A DNA stretch of 64,000 bases from Crambe crambe (Eukaryota > Porifera > Demospongiae > Poecilosclerida > Crambeidae). Shown piece by piece: positions 11,048 through 29,046 of the stretch. Location of the stretch: positions 7,873,001-7,937,000 of the forward strand of contig OZ004584.1 in NCBI GenBank assembly GCA_963924555.1, read 5' to 3'. The notes beneath the pieces were generated by a model. That model was not told where the DNA came from. It saw only the letters and a list, made by a program, of their open reading frames with translations, and made no database searches. Every line of letters starts with the position of its first letter. The stretch's first letter is position 1. The position numbers and the translations under genes were made by a program.

Positions 11048-11870
11048 ATTTTTGCCTCGGCACCGAAGTGCCGAGGCGCAGTGCTGGAAGCGACTATGAT
11101 CGGCGATGGTGGTACGTTTCACGCGCACGCGCAATGATGCACGGTGATGCGTATCGAGCACGTGCATTAATTTAGCTCTGGCTAGGCTAGCTAGACAAAG
11201 TACTAAAGGACAAACAGACAGGCTCAGCTCAGGCTCGCAGTTACTACGCGATAACTCTAGTACTGATGATTCTTGGCCGCCTTTGCCAACAAATCAAGCC
11301 AATTATCACATGCAGAGAACTGACTAAAAGACAGCAGTGAACAAAAACAACAGAGATTGCAAGGTACACAAACTAGTGCTTCGTTTGAAGTGTCAAAGAG
11401 AGAGCCATGGTGAAGGAGAATCTCAGAACTAAGACTTTGAGGCTTCCAAACAATGAGAGAATCCAGTACACATACTTCAATCAAGCTATGCTGAGAATAA
11501 CCATTAAACGACAGTTGAACAGCAAGAATAGTGTGTAAATACTAATCTTACTACTAAGCCATGTTGCTCAGTGTGCTTTATTTGGAACTCTCCACAGAAA
11601 AGAAGCTGAGAGAAATATTTGGCAACATTTTGTAGAAACATTTGACCCCACAACCCCCCACACTTTTCATTAATTATGCCCATGAGTGTTCAGCTAATCA
11701 TCCTTGTAGGACTCTGGTTTCAAGCCAGTGATCCTCAGTGTATCTTTATTATCTCTTATATACCACTGTAACGTCTTATTCACTATAAAGCATTTAAAAT
11801 TAAAATTAAATAGAGGTTGCACTTAAGTGCCAAGGCATTCCTAGTCTTTTTAAAAGACGAACTTGTTATG
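11048..11870 (+). mobile_element. Dispersed repeat with GCCTCGGCAC ends, empty-site copy
   Basis: The repeat begins with a hairpin (GCCTCGGCACCGAAGTGCCG near 11055). Its other end carries GTGCCAAGGCATTCC near 11835-11850, so both ends share an inverted GCCTCGGCAC-type motif. A second copy lies inverted at about 49964-53066 and is split by a pogo element. Here the corresponding site is empty and reads ACATACTTCAATC (11470-11482). No protein similar to a transposase is visible, so this is non-autonomous. Confidence 0.65.
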
Positions 11871-12202
11871 ATAAAGATAGCTAATTACTGAGATGGGAAG
11901 AATGAAGCTTAGCTACATTTTTTTTCCTACTTGGTATGTATTAATTTGGCTGTCGACATGATGAATTTCATGATAAGAAACAATAAATCTAGTTTGGTTG
12001 GAATCAAGTACAGTATAACGACCACTTCGGGACCAGGGAGTATTCGTTAAACTGAAATGTTTGGTATACTGAAACTATACGCGATAATATAGACTTTTGG
12101 CCCAATGAAGTTACACCAACCCACTATTAGCTGCTGCAATTTTTGTTTGCTCAATTATTTATAACATCATGAGGTAAATTATCTGGTTAGCACTCTCTAA
12201 AA

Positions 12203-12356
12203 CCCCGTTTACACGGGAGTTCTAACCCGGATTCGACCCAGATTCACTTCACGTGTGAACGGTGCCAACCTGGATTCCAATCCGGGTAGCCCAACCCATA
12301 TCAATTAGGTGGATTGGAATCCGTCAACCCGGGTTGGGCGCGCGTGTAAACACGGC
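12203..12356. mobile_element. MITE with CCGTTTACACG ends
   Basis: The left end CCCCGTTTACACGGGAG and the right end CGCGTGTAAACACGG form an imperfect inverted repeat around a body with repeated CCCGGATT/GGATTGGAATCC words. It is about 154 bp with no coding capacity. Superfamily not assigned. Confidence 0.5.
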
Positions 12357-12444
12357 TTATGTACATAATTATGTACGTAGGGATGACTCGGACGGCCGCG
12401 TGCGCCGCCTATAGACTAATACAAAAGTGAAATTCTAGTTCCCC

Positions 12445-12830
12445 CACTTAGACCTAACAAAAGCTACTGTGAATGATTATCCAGCCTACTACAATGTGCA
12501 GACCAAGTTTCAGGACCACGGAGCTGAAATACGGCAAGCAGGTAAATCGCTAGATTCTTATTATTATTCTTCTTCTTCTTCTTAGACCAGTGGTGGCTGA
12601 GGGTGGGGGCGAGAGGGGCTAGAGCCCCCCCCCCCCCCCCACTTTTATATGAATATTATTACAGCTCATCGGGAGTAGTCATCGATGCACAATTTTGAGC
12701 CCCCCCACTTTTTGGGGTCCTCAGCCACCCCTGTAGACAACCATATCTCTCGAACCACTCAAGCTACAGCTATGATTTCTGGATAAATCCACTCCAAATT
12801 CTACCAACTATGATCTTTTCTACTCGTTGA
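12445..12830 (+). repeat. Dispersed repeat, copy interrupted by hAT MITE
   Basis: The sequence beginning 'gctactgtgaatgattat' and ending 'aatccactccaaattcta' recurs at 17998-18165 without the inserted MITE. Excluding the insert at 12588-12733 the two copies align over most of their length, so the pair gives a natural filled/empty comparison. Confidence 0.65.
12588..12733. mobile_element. 146-bp hAT-type MITE, 5-bp TSD TAGAC
   Basis: Ends are CAGTGGTGGCTGAGG and CCTCAGCCACCCCTG. It is flanked by TAGAC at 12583-12587 and 12734-12738. The homologous locus near 18088 has a single TAGAC and no insert, which confirms the borders. A sister element lies at 40488-40818. A 5-bp duplication plus CAG…CTG ends suggests the hAT5-like group. 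Confidence 0.75.
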
Positions 12831-13227
12831 TCCTCGAAAGAGTCAATGAAAAAGGAGATACTACGGAGCACAGCACTCGACTAATTCAATTAGGAAGCCA
12901 TCTTTTCTATAATACGCATGCGCATGTATTTGATATCCAATTATTCGAAATTATAATATTACTCTAGCTAGCTAGCCTAGATAATGGACTCACTACACTA
13001 TCGACTCGGGGATTTTAGATTCACCAATCCATCTACCGGTAGACTCTATTTCAGCATCTTCGACCTCCAACAATAACACAACACCGTTTGACTCGATAAT
13101 CATTGGGCTGATATGCTATTGGAGAACTATTCTTCTTTCATCTGTCCCTGCATACACATACAAAGAATGAACTCTATACATAGCTAAAACCATAAAAGAG
13201 AGGGGAAAAAAGACCAGGAACAAGTAA

Positions 13228-13525
13228 GGGAAAAAGCATTTCGTGAAAAAAAAAAAAAGATGTAGGGATGACCACTGCTCAAAAAAGTAAGGAAACAAGA
13301 AGGATGGAAATGGGATCAATCTTTGTTCTGTATATCCAGCCAACAGTCCCTACATATACGTACATTACTACACTATAATCTGAAGCTACCCGACATATAT
13401 GTAGGGATTGTTGGCTGGATATACAGAACAAAGATTGATTCCATTTCCATCCTTCTTGTTTCCTTACTTTTTTGAGCAGTGGTCATCCCTACATCTTTTT
13501 TCATTTCACGAAATGCTTTTCCCCT
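13228..13525. repeat. Long hairpin, ~130-bp arms
   Basis: Positions about 13228-13357 and 13394-13525 are near-perfect reverse complements separated by a loop of about 36 bases. The only clear arm difference is the length of a poly-A/T run. A transcript crossing it would form a long double-stranded RNA hairpin. The open frames on both strands are mirror images of each other and not genes. Confidence 0.75.
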
Positions 13526-14047
13526 TATCATTATTTTTGTGTGCATGCACAGCAAGGATTACGATAGTTAGTTGTGTCTGTCCCTCTGTTACTATATTTA
13601 AAAAGTAAACCATTACATAATGTGCATGCAATGCTCTTGATCTTTCTATACTTTATGGTATCAAAATTCTATAATCTATAGCCACAATACATAAGCTACT
13701 AACACTCTTAATCCTAGCTTATAACAACCAAGGCACTTTTGTGCTTTCATTCAGTGTTAGTGTAACTTTGCCTCACAGTACATGCTCCTAGTTCGCTCTT
13801 CGTCATAATTATGACATACATGCTTGCTAAGCTTTATGTATATAGCTCAGCCTCTCACCTTTGCCAGGGAACTCACCTACTCCTGACTCCTCCCATCAGT
13901 CATACGGCAGAATAATTTGGGAATGAAGCACCTGAATTCATGAACTGTATAACTGGTTATTTAGTTTTGGGGAAATGATATTATTTGCATGATGGATAGT
14001 CTCACGTACCCCACTTTTATGCATAAATTGCTATCCTGAACTTGAAG

Positions 14048-16546
14048 TATAATTATGATAATATTATGATTAACCTAATAGATAATGCCTCAGAGGAAGC
14101 AATTGATGGACTGAATAACTTGTCAACTGACAGACCCTCTTCAGCAGATAATGAATCTCACTTCATACTGAATGATTTGGATGTACAAGACAATAGATGT
14201 ACAATGGATATACAAGACAATAGACCAAGTCTATATTCTCTTGTACATGTCAAAAAGGAAATAGACAGATTTCACCAAGTAAGGCTGTATTTGTGGAATA
14301 TGCAAGTGCAGAATGTGACCTGCAAGCTTATTGCCAACCTAGTTGGGGTAGAATACACTGTATGGTTGAGAATTTCTATTCATGGAATTTTAGTGGGTAT
14401 GGTTTGATAGTCAATTGAGTGCTCTTCAATGGCTTCAAACTTATATCCTGTAGAACTATAGGTAGCATGCACACCTTCAAAACAGTACTACTTTTGGAGT
14501 CTACCAAAATGAATAATTTTATAGTGTATAAATATGGACAATTCTGAAATACATCATTTGAATCTAAATTGTGGATTTCATTTTTTATTTTACATGTATA
14601 GCTATGTATTTTCTTTTCTTTCTTTCTTTCTTCTATAGCCTCCTGATGTTAGCTCAACAGAAGATTCTACTGTACAGTTGTTGCATTCCTGCCTCAAGGT
14701 AATATCTTTGTATATACAGTATCCTCAAGCCATTGCATCCCATTGCTGGAAGCAGCAGCTGAACTCAATACTCTGTTATAATCAGGGGTGAATCTAGATC
14801 AACCCTGACATTAACTTTCCATAGCCCCACTGTACTAAAGTGACTGACAGCACTGCATCAGACCTTGAGCCAAATAATATGATCAACCAGCAAATGAATT
14901 CAACTTTACAGCTACAGACTGAGGTACATAGCTATGTTTTACAATCTTCCTGACTCCAAATATAATATTTAGAGTATTTGAACTATGTTAATAATACCTT
15001 GCTAACTATTTTTCTCATCACTATAATATTATTGCAACTATATAATTATCTACATTGTTTTACCATTTTATTTCAAGGAGCTCAACTTTCGTACGAAGAA
15101 CTTTGCAGAAATATAGCTTTCATGGTTGCATCGGATGTAAGAGAGTGCACATGCGTTCGCTAATAACCATACCAGTTCAGCTGTACAGTTGCTGGAGAGA
15201 AATCTAGCTAGCTGCTACTGTTAATGTTGCTTTCAACAGCTGAAACTTATGCAAATGGAGTGGAGCCCAACCATCAAATGGCCTTGCGTGAGAGAAGTAA
15301 CTTTCAAATCTTCCTTTCGATGTAGCAGCAGTTATGAAAGATGACAGTAGTAGTTAGATATGTACCTGAGATTTCAGTTCTAGAAATAGCAGAACAATCA
15401 AGCAATACAGTGACATCATGTGGCATGCACACGTGGCCAGATGGACTTGGGTAAAATATTCAACTTTTCACGGAGCTTAACTTTGTGCTACTCATAAAAC
15501 CCATGAAACCGCAAAAAAATTTTGTGCTCCTCGAAAATTAAAGTGCTCATTTTCTTATGTATTTTCATACATCAAGGATGTTGATGGGAGAGATAACACT
15601 TACAGTTGTAAAGATGACTCTGATATCCTTTGTGGCTCAAAAGTAATTATTGCTGATATCCTTGCTTGCCTCACAATGGATTATTGTCATGAACATCCAG
15701 TGTACATTCAGCCCAAAGTATGTAAATACTTCTCCACAATCATAGATTTAGCTACATTATTATGTCCTCCAAAGTATGTAGGTGGCCCTCCAATTGCAAG
15801 CGTTATCATAAGTGGAAAAACACATATTGAAGTGCAAATTGACCACAATCCAGAAGTAGGTAGTAGCTAAGCTATTTTGAGGATGGTGATCCACATAAGT
15901 TTTGTCCTCTTCAGTATGTAGAGGATCCCTCTCAGGGTGCAAGCAATGTTGAACAGGGAGAAGCAGATGAAGTGCTCAATTTAGAAAATGAAGTAGGTAG
16001 CAAGCTAGTTTATTTGATCCACTTAATAAGTTTTGCCCTCTTAAGTATGTAGAGGATCCCTCTCAGAGTGCAAGTGGTGTTGAACTGGGAGAAGCAGATG
16101 ATGTGCAAGTTGACCACAATCCAGAAAAAGAAGTAAGTGGCTAGCTATTTTATTCGAGGATAGATCCACTAAGTTTTCCCTCTAAGTATGTAGAGGGTCC
16201 CTCAAGTGGTGTTGAACAGGGAGAAGCAGATGAAATGGATCACAATTCAGAAAAAGAAGTAAGTGGCTAGCTAGTTTATTCGAGGATAGTGATCACTTAA
16301 GTTTGCCCTCTTAAGTATGTTGGTGGCTCCTCTCAGAGTGCAAGTGGTGTTGAACAAGGAGATTCTGAAGCAGTTGAAATGCACAATTCAGAAAAATCAG
16401 AGGTATGTAGCTTGCTGAGTTGAAATGAATTGTCCAAACTAGCTGTGTAACATACTAATGTCATAAATTGTTATTCTATAAAGAGAGATGGAGGCAACTT
16501 CAAGATACTAATGATGATGACAACTCTAGTGATGGGCATACTGAGA

Positions 16547-16557
<11 letters not shown>
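14048..16557 (+). CDS. G0: acidic protein with phase-0 exon array
   Basis: I join eleven exons: 14048-14278, 14639-14698, 14825-14923, 15240-15296, 15577-15717, 15775-15855, 15915-15992, 16046-16132, 16187-16258, 16316-16402, and 16486-16557 (TAA). Each has GT-AG borders and a length divisible by three in phase 0, giving at least 354 residues. No initiator ATG is clear, so 5' exons may be missing. The protein is acidic and has no signal peptide or membrane segment in this part. SLYSLV near 14237 fits an ITIM-like pattern (S-x-Y-x-x-V). The five exons from 15775 are duplicates encoding YV(E/G)(D/G)PSQSASGVEQGEAD-type units. I do not recognise the protein. It could be the cytoplasmic tail of a receptor paralogue of the downstream family. 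Confidence 0.55.
15775..16402 (+). repeat. Tandem duplication of an exon-intron unit (5 copies)
   Basis: Units of about 120-150 bp repeat: intron end 'tttgccctcttaag', exon starting TATGTAGAGG(A/G)TCCCTC, exon end GAAAAAGAA, then 'gtaagtggctagctagttta'. Copies start at 15775, 15915, 16046, 16187 and 16316. Exon lengths are 81, 78, 87, 72 and 87 nt, so all differences are in whole codons. Confidence 0.8.
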
Positions 16558-22572
<6,015 letters not shown>

Positions 22573-22593
22573 GTTGGTAATGGTCGTCACTTC

Positions 22594-22599
22594 AATAAA
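22594..22599 (+). promoter_or_regulatory. Polyadenylation signal AATAAA of gene A
   Basis: Canonical hexamer 22 bases after the proposed stop of gene A. It supports termination with a short cytoplasmic tail. Confidence 0.5.
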
Positions 22600-23922
22600 C
22601 CTATTTGCTTATGCAATGGCTGCCCCACTTTAAAAGAGCTTCCTATGCTTATGAAATCAGATTACTGGAGAACCCTCACTCTTTGTCTGACTGTATATAT
22701 ACACAATATCTATCAATGAGTCAGGCCTGATGTTAATTGGTAGCTATTTGTGAATGTCTAGCTGTGACCCTTTTTGATTTGTGGAGTTTTAGTAAGACAT
22801 TGTGGGATGGATTAGTAGGCTCCCTTTAGCTTCTTAATTAATTTCCAATGTTTTTATGATACTCCTCCAAATAATGCCTACCAAATGATTGGTATTCTTT
22901 GGCTGAAATCAATAGTATAGGAAATTTTTTGTGAGAGTGAATTATTAGTGTTAATATCGTGCCTGTATAATCTGTTATCTGTATACTGGGCCAGCAATTG
23001 CCTTGATCCAGAAATTTTTGTAGCTAGCTACTTCACGACCACCATTGTACACGCCACACCCCTACTTTACTGTGAAAGGGACACTATAGCTATACTTAGC
23101 AAATCTGAGTACAATTGTAGGTGGAGTTCCTTATGAACGTGTGAATGGCTTATAATTTTACTCATTAGCTATTGCTATAGAGCTACAGCTATCTTTTTTC
23201 TAGATTCATCACAGGTTTTTCTCCCAGCAATGATGTTAGTGATGGTGAAAAACTGCTACTGAAACTAAACTATAAAGAATATTGCATTGTGCATATTGCA
23301 TTATAGCTAGCTATTACATTCTTAATAACAATAATTATTTTTTTATTAACAGTAACTACTCGTTTAAGCCTTTGTAAATTATGCTCAAAATTTGCCTATT
23401 ATTCTATTCTTGTATGCTCAAAAACTGTGCCCATTATTCTTTAGTGAGATGTATATAGCTACCTATTCTCAAATTATTCTCAAATTATCAAAATTCTTTC
23501 CTGTAGTTGTACTGTAATATACTCAGGTCAGCAGTAGATCTAGACCTATCTGTATCTTGATATGGATGCCGGTCACTGCTAGTACTTGGCTCAGCCATAC
23601 TAACTAAGAGCGTGTTAATTAGACCATGGACTAGATCTAGATCTCTAGATTTACATGATATCACATTGCATCATTTCCAAAAATTGGTACCTATTATTCT
23701 CAGTTCTTTTTGGGGAGAGAAGAAGAGGAGGGAGGAGTGATATCATCTAACATGTGCATTAATAATACTTTGAAAATCTAGAGGTGCTAATAGCAAAATT
23801 CAGTTCATTTAGTAACAATAACTTAAGATGCATGGGCATGCGTAGCGCATGTGCAGTAAGCCTGTACCATGCGCGCGCGGGCTGGTACGTACATGGTATA
23901 TAGGAAGGAAAGGCAACCATCA
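22600..23922. other. Intergenic A-B, no gene seen
   Basis: No convincing exon. A candidate extra tail exon for gene A follows 'catcacag' near 23215 but would stop after about 15 codons. A palindromic GC-rich patch with GCATGCG/GCGCATG words lies near 23830-23880, just before the start of gene B. Confidence 0.5.
23897..23902 (+). promoter_or_regulatory. Possible TATA box of gene B
   Basis: TATATA lies 26 bases before the first in-frame ATG (23923) and 56 bases before the second in-frame ATG (23953). If it is a real TATA box, transcription would begin near 23925-23932 and the second ATG would be the better start. No other promoter evidence. Confidence 0.35.
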
Positions 23923-26900
23923 ATGTCTACTCTTCTTGTGATCGAAAAGGATATGCTTGCACAGAGACAAGAATCTACATTGATAAAGGTTGTGTAGCTA
24001 GTAGCTATGTGTTTTGTTTTGTTTTCATGTGCCTTCTTTTACTAAACTCAGCTCTCAAGAGCAGGACTGCTATTGCTGATGTACCTACAAATGCCATATA
24101 TTTATACTTCTACACAAGTTTTACCATTGGCCGTAGGAAGTTCAGGTACACATTAATAAAGCCATGATGAGCATTTACACCCTTTCAATGAGTATGAATG
24201 CATAGATACACAGACAAATGAAATTATTTTGGCTATAGCTAGTTGAAGCACAATTAAAATTTACTAGCTATGCAACTACCATGCATAGTTATTTTGGGAG
24301 GTCCTTTATTGATTCCTCAGATAGCATAATTATTTCAGCTTGGCTATAACAAAAGATAAATTTACAGGAACAACTAGGCTCACCCTTACTGGTGACAGAG
24401 TGTCTTATCCTGGTGGTAGAGCTGCTTATTCATGTGCTCGTGGTGGTGTTATTGTGGGTGTGCAGTGGTTGGTGAATGGGACAAGAGTGGAGGACCTCAA
24501 CCTCGGGGATGATGTAGTAGTTGAGTTCAGTCGGGCAAGAGAAGAAGGGAATTTAGTCTTTAGAAATATTCCTGCTGAGTACAACGAGACCACCATCCAG
24601 TGCAGAGCCAACTACAGTTCTGGGAATAGCTCCACCTCAAATACTATTACACTGCTGTTACAAGGTTGATCAATAGCATCACTTTTCATATTGATTCATA
24701 TAAATAAATGCAGGAAGGCTCTCTGCTGTTGGTAATCTGATTGCCACAGTAATTGGTTCAACCATCTCCCTCACCTGGGAAGCTCCCTTCTTTTTGGACA
24801 TAATTGGTATTGATGTCACCTACAGAGTGGATGTGATTAACTCTACTTCTTTACAAGTGATACACTCACAAGGAGGGATCACTGTCACACAATACAACTA
24901 CACAACTTCACTGTCACCTGAAAGAAGAGTATGTGATGTCTTCAAATTCACAATCACACCAGTTAACATAGTTGGCAATGGAAGTGAATCTAGCATAACT
25001 CAGCATTACCTTATTTATGGTAAGTGTCTTTTTTAAAATACTTGACAACTGGAGCATCGATATTGAGGGTAGACAACATTTATATCACTTGAATAGACAA
25101 TCATGAGATATCTTATGTTGCTTGCCTGCCTACAACATAATATCTTCTCTGTAATGCAGTTCCTTCTGTCCTGAGTCAAGATGCCTACCTGATAAATGGA
25201 TCATTTTCATTCTATATAATGATGGTAAGTACCAAACAGGTTATGGTATAAATTTGAGATGATACAAATGACCCATTTTCTATACTATCAAAAAATTATC
25301 CTGCAATTGTTATCCCTGCATAATTCAGCAAGCAAGCTGACTCTCAGGTCTCATCAAATTTCATAGGTCTACACTCCAAAATCCCCCAGGTGCATGCGTA
25401 TGTATGTGTCCTTCAGCATATTGTGCTTGATCATTTTCTAGTCATAAGAGCTAGGTATAGGAATACTTTACTTGCTTGCTCACTCACTTGCTGTCAAATG
25501 TTGCATATTGCCTTAGTATTATGCACATAATTATCATCTATGCAGTCTGCTGTGGTTTGTAAACTGAATGTCATGGACATTTCTGTTTTGAACTATGATG
25601 ATGAAGTAATCACTGTACAAGATATGATAGTCACTGTCAATGATAGTGATCACAGTATCATTGAGATCACAAGTCCCAGCCTGAAACTGAATCGTCACTA
25701 CAATATAACACTTAACGTCAGCAGTAGTGCTGGATCAAACACTATAAACGTGATGCTAAGTAGGTTAATATGATGTTTGTTTGGAGTCACGTTGTTCATT
25801 CTGTGGGAAAAAAAAAAACACTTCATTGCAGGTACACATGATGTTCAATGTACTAATATGGAAAATTCTACTATCAATATACATTATGTTGAGAACACTA
25901 AAGCCAAAGGAGCACTATGTATCTTGATCTCTGTTCGTGATAGGCATGTGAATTTTGACTTGTCTGTATTCATCTTCATTCAAAGAAATGAAGAACTGCT
26001 TATTTCAATGCTGAGATCTGGAAAGTACGATATTCTGTTTTATGACGTGGAAAGTAATGGAAGATTACTACCTGGTGTTGGTTATCCAGCCTATATTCAG
26101 AAGATCAATATCATCCACACAGGTATATGAAACATCTTTCCATCCACGCTTGATATTATTCACATTTAAAATGCACAGGGTCAGTTTTCATCCTTAGATC
26201 TCCTCATCTTAAAAACTGTGGTGTGATTCATAGCAATGGAAATATTTTAGCATCATGTGAATACACAAGTATTTCGATGGCAAGTGGTTTCCAGGTAATT
26301 CTTCAGTTCAATGACCCAGCAAATGTCGAGAGTGTTCATAGAGTGGAGGTGGGTGAGACTTTTGATCGCAGTAATTCTACCACCATCAGCGTAAACAGGA
26401 GTGGGACCTATCTTGCAACAATATTTGCAATATTAAACGAGACTATATTGGATGAGTTTCCATCGTATTCAAATGAGTTTATAGTGAATATCCAAGGAAC
26501 TGACCAAAGTCAGTTATAATAATAGAGAGATTATAACTAGGTGAAAATAATTATTTTGATTTAGTAGAGGTTTCTTCCTCTTCTCCACCATCTAGAATGG
26601 ATGTGGCACAGAATCACTTATCATTAGGTATAAAGCTATATGAGGTAGAAATAACCAGCTAACCATGATGGCCCTCTGCATGAATGATTATTATGCACAT
26701 GGCAGCAAAAACATTTAAACTGTTTATTGCTTTCAATTTCCCAAATTATCTATAATGATCCACAGTTGAATAACAATGCTTATCAAACTTCAAGTTCAGC
26801 TTTTGATATTTTGGGCTTTCAGAGCCTATGATTGCTGGTTATGGCTATAGTTATTATCAAAATTAAAAAAACTGGATCGATTACTGGTAGCTAACTCTTC

Positions 26901-27530
26901 CTTTTGCAAGCCCCTCATTCCCCCCCCCCCCTTATGACTAATAAAATGCCTGCATGCATGTGGTAAGCATCTAGCATCTGTTATGCAGTACAACCTCACT
27001 AATCTAAACCACAGTTAATTGTTATCCAAGCACCTCAAGTATCCAAATGAAATTCTTAGGTTTCTTGCTGTGTCCCATTGAGTCATTGACACTGGACATA
27101 GCTATACATATTGGGTTATGGTGTTCAGATTAATGAAGGGTCTTAACCATCAACATTAGGTGTAGGTATTGGAATTGCTGTTCCCATGGTAATTGCAATA
27201 GTGTTATGTGGAACTACAATTTTCCTACTTCATAAGCAATACAAATCAAATAAAGGTACTAGGTAAGTTACTATGTGATCCACATGACTGAATAATTATT
27301 ATAACTTGTTTTTTAGCAGCTTAGAGATAAAAAGACAAAATCAAGAGTTTCAATTAGATCCAACTGCTATGAATAGCACCAGTTCCTCGTCAAGAGTCAT
27401 GTATGAAGAAATGGCAGATCCTCCCAGTGCCTTCAATTGCACACAATGTCCAGCTTATGAGACTACATCTGAAGTGGTCAAACATGACTATGAAGAAGTG
27501 AAACTTTATGGGAATTTTCCCACACAATGA
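23923..27530 (+). CDS. Receptor B: Ig/FN3-like type I receptor, YEEM tail
   Basis: Exons: 23923-23988, 24052-24145, 24368-24664, 24714-25019, 25160-25224, 25546-25759, 25832-26122, 26179-26508, 26565-26627, 27160-27262, 27317-27530. They are in phase, about 680 residues. Order: leader with hydrophobic core (GLLLLMYLQM), Ig-like domain (54-152), FN3-like domain (153-254), linker, three membrane-proximal extracellular exons, S/P-rich stalk, membrane helix (IGIAVPMVIAIVLCGTTIFL) and a 71-residue tail. The tail has VMYEEMADP, CPAYETT and DYEEVKLYGNF. YEEM fits the YxxM pattern known to bind PI3-kinase p85 SH2 domains; such signalling is inference. The Ig and FN3 exons are almost the same as those of gene A while later exons are much more diverged. 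AATAAA follows at 27669. The start could be the in-frame ATG at 23953. Confidence 0.75.
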
Positions 27531-27668
27531 AGCCTATCGACTCACACTATGTTCTGCTCGGTCAACAACCTCAAGTTAATACAATAGCTATGAAAACTGT
27601 ATTTTGTTTATATTTGGGGAATTTTTTTGTTAAACTAACTAGTAGTAATGTCTATATTATACCGACTG

Positions 27669-27674
27669 AATAAA
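27669..27674 (+). promoter_or_regulatory. Polyadenylation signal AATAAA of gene B
   Basis: Hexamer 139 bases after the TGA stop of gene B, a normal spacing for a short 3' UTR. Confidence 0.6.
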
Positions 27675-29046
27675 CTGTGCAGCCTTCTATTCCCCACAAA
27701 ATTAATTTCAGTAAGATAATATTCAGCAGTTCAAAATTTTTGTGAGCAATTGTTCAATTTTTGTGTCCATATTCAGGTCTCATGTATTATGCATGTTTAA
27801 TTGATGACCCCTTACCCTACTAACTATGACCTTGTTTACATTGCCACATGTTATAAATAGAGAGCCAAAGCTGAATGGCATCCCAAAGAGCTTCCTCCCA
27901 CAAGTTAGCAGCTATGCTATAGCTACGTACTTGTACATCAGAAAATATGTACAAGGGGATTTAGGCTAAAGTTAGAGTTGTACAAACGGTACAACCTTAA
28001 CAAGCCATGACCTTTGACTTTTTTTTTGCATAAAAATTAATCCTATTATGCTGGTAGGTAGATGGAATTTGTGATATTCAGAAGCTGATGCACACTACCT
28101 AGCTATACTATAGAATTTTAGAGTATGACCATGCTGCAACTGAACATAGCTTACTGCCTCGAACCAATGGGTGTGGTATTTTGTCTACCACAGGGTTGAA
28201 CTCTAGCTAGTAGATTGTACAACATGAGACTAAGTGCTCTAATACAGGTTTTGTTGTTGTTTTTTTGTTTTTTTTATTGCTAGCTAGCTATTACTCCACA
28301 AGAGAAAACCAAATGATAAACCGAAAAGAAGTGCGATATAAATTCCCAAGGGCAATAAATGCGGGCAAGAGAAAAATTCTACTGTGCATTCTGGATTTTC
28401 ACACCCAATCTTTTTCGAAAATGATCCACTTTTGGTTCTAAATTTAATGGAGAGGCTCCCATCCATTCACGTGTTCTAGATGTGAAAGATGGTAAAGGGT
28501 CGGCTATGCCAGAGTATTGAGCATACGCAAACGACATCATTATTTCCCTGCTACCCTTGTGTGTTGCCTGTAAGTAGACATGCCATGAGCTGGTATAGCA
28601 GAAAGTTGAGGATATCTTACATCTATGTAGCTATTGTTGAGCACCTAATAATTGTCTTGTTACACAGATACACTTAATAAGCTAAATGGCCGTGAGCATA
28701 CTAAGTAAAATTAAGCAGCCATCTACAACTAAGTTAGCTGTAGAATCCTGCAGCAGAAGGTATGCTGCATGCATATGTGAGAATGTACACTCCATTCTCT
28801 AAAACTGCAGTGAATGAACATGGACATCAAAGGGAAGGTCATGGCTGATTGTTCAGTGTTGGAATGATTCAGCAGAGATGGCATACATGCATGCAGTCTG
28901 TGTACATGTATTTTTCCATGTCACTAGATATTGAAATGAGCATCTAACACATGGAAGCTAACCATAATTGCTTCTGGACTGTAAAGGCTTCTGGCAGTTT
29001 ATAGATCAATAAGTTTAGTTCTCCATGGTTACTATTATACTCCAAC
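27675..29046. other. Intergenic B-F1, no gene seen
   Basis: No supported exon. A 25-base text beginning 'ggtaaagggtcggctatg' near 28488 recurs, slightly altered, near 56932 downstream of gene D, so it belongs to a dispersed repeat. The block just before F1 (28975-29040, 'cttctggcagtttatagatcaat') is repeated before F2 at 31128-31190 and may be shared promoter or 5' UTR sequence. Confidence 0.5.

Larger units (their letters stand above)
8828..14047. other. Repeat-rich intergenic region, no gene seen
   Basis: Apart from the repeats listed separately (11048-11870, 12203-12356, 12445-12830, 13228-13525), I see no convincing exon. A run of CGTACG units lies near 9440-9460 and an (AT)n near 9489-9502. 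An ETS-like CGACCGGAAGTG recurs near 10160. The open frames here are short and lie within repeats. Unannotated exons of gene G0 could be hidden upstream of 14048. Confidence 0.5.

Noticed and set aside
13116-13608. Frames containing FPSFLFPYFFEQWSS on both strands
   Set aside because: Both come from the arms of the long hairpin at 13228-13525.
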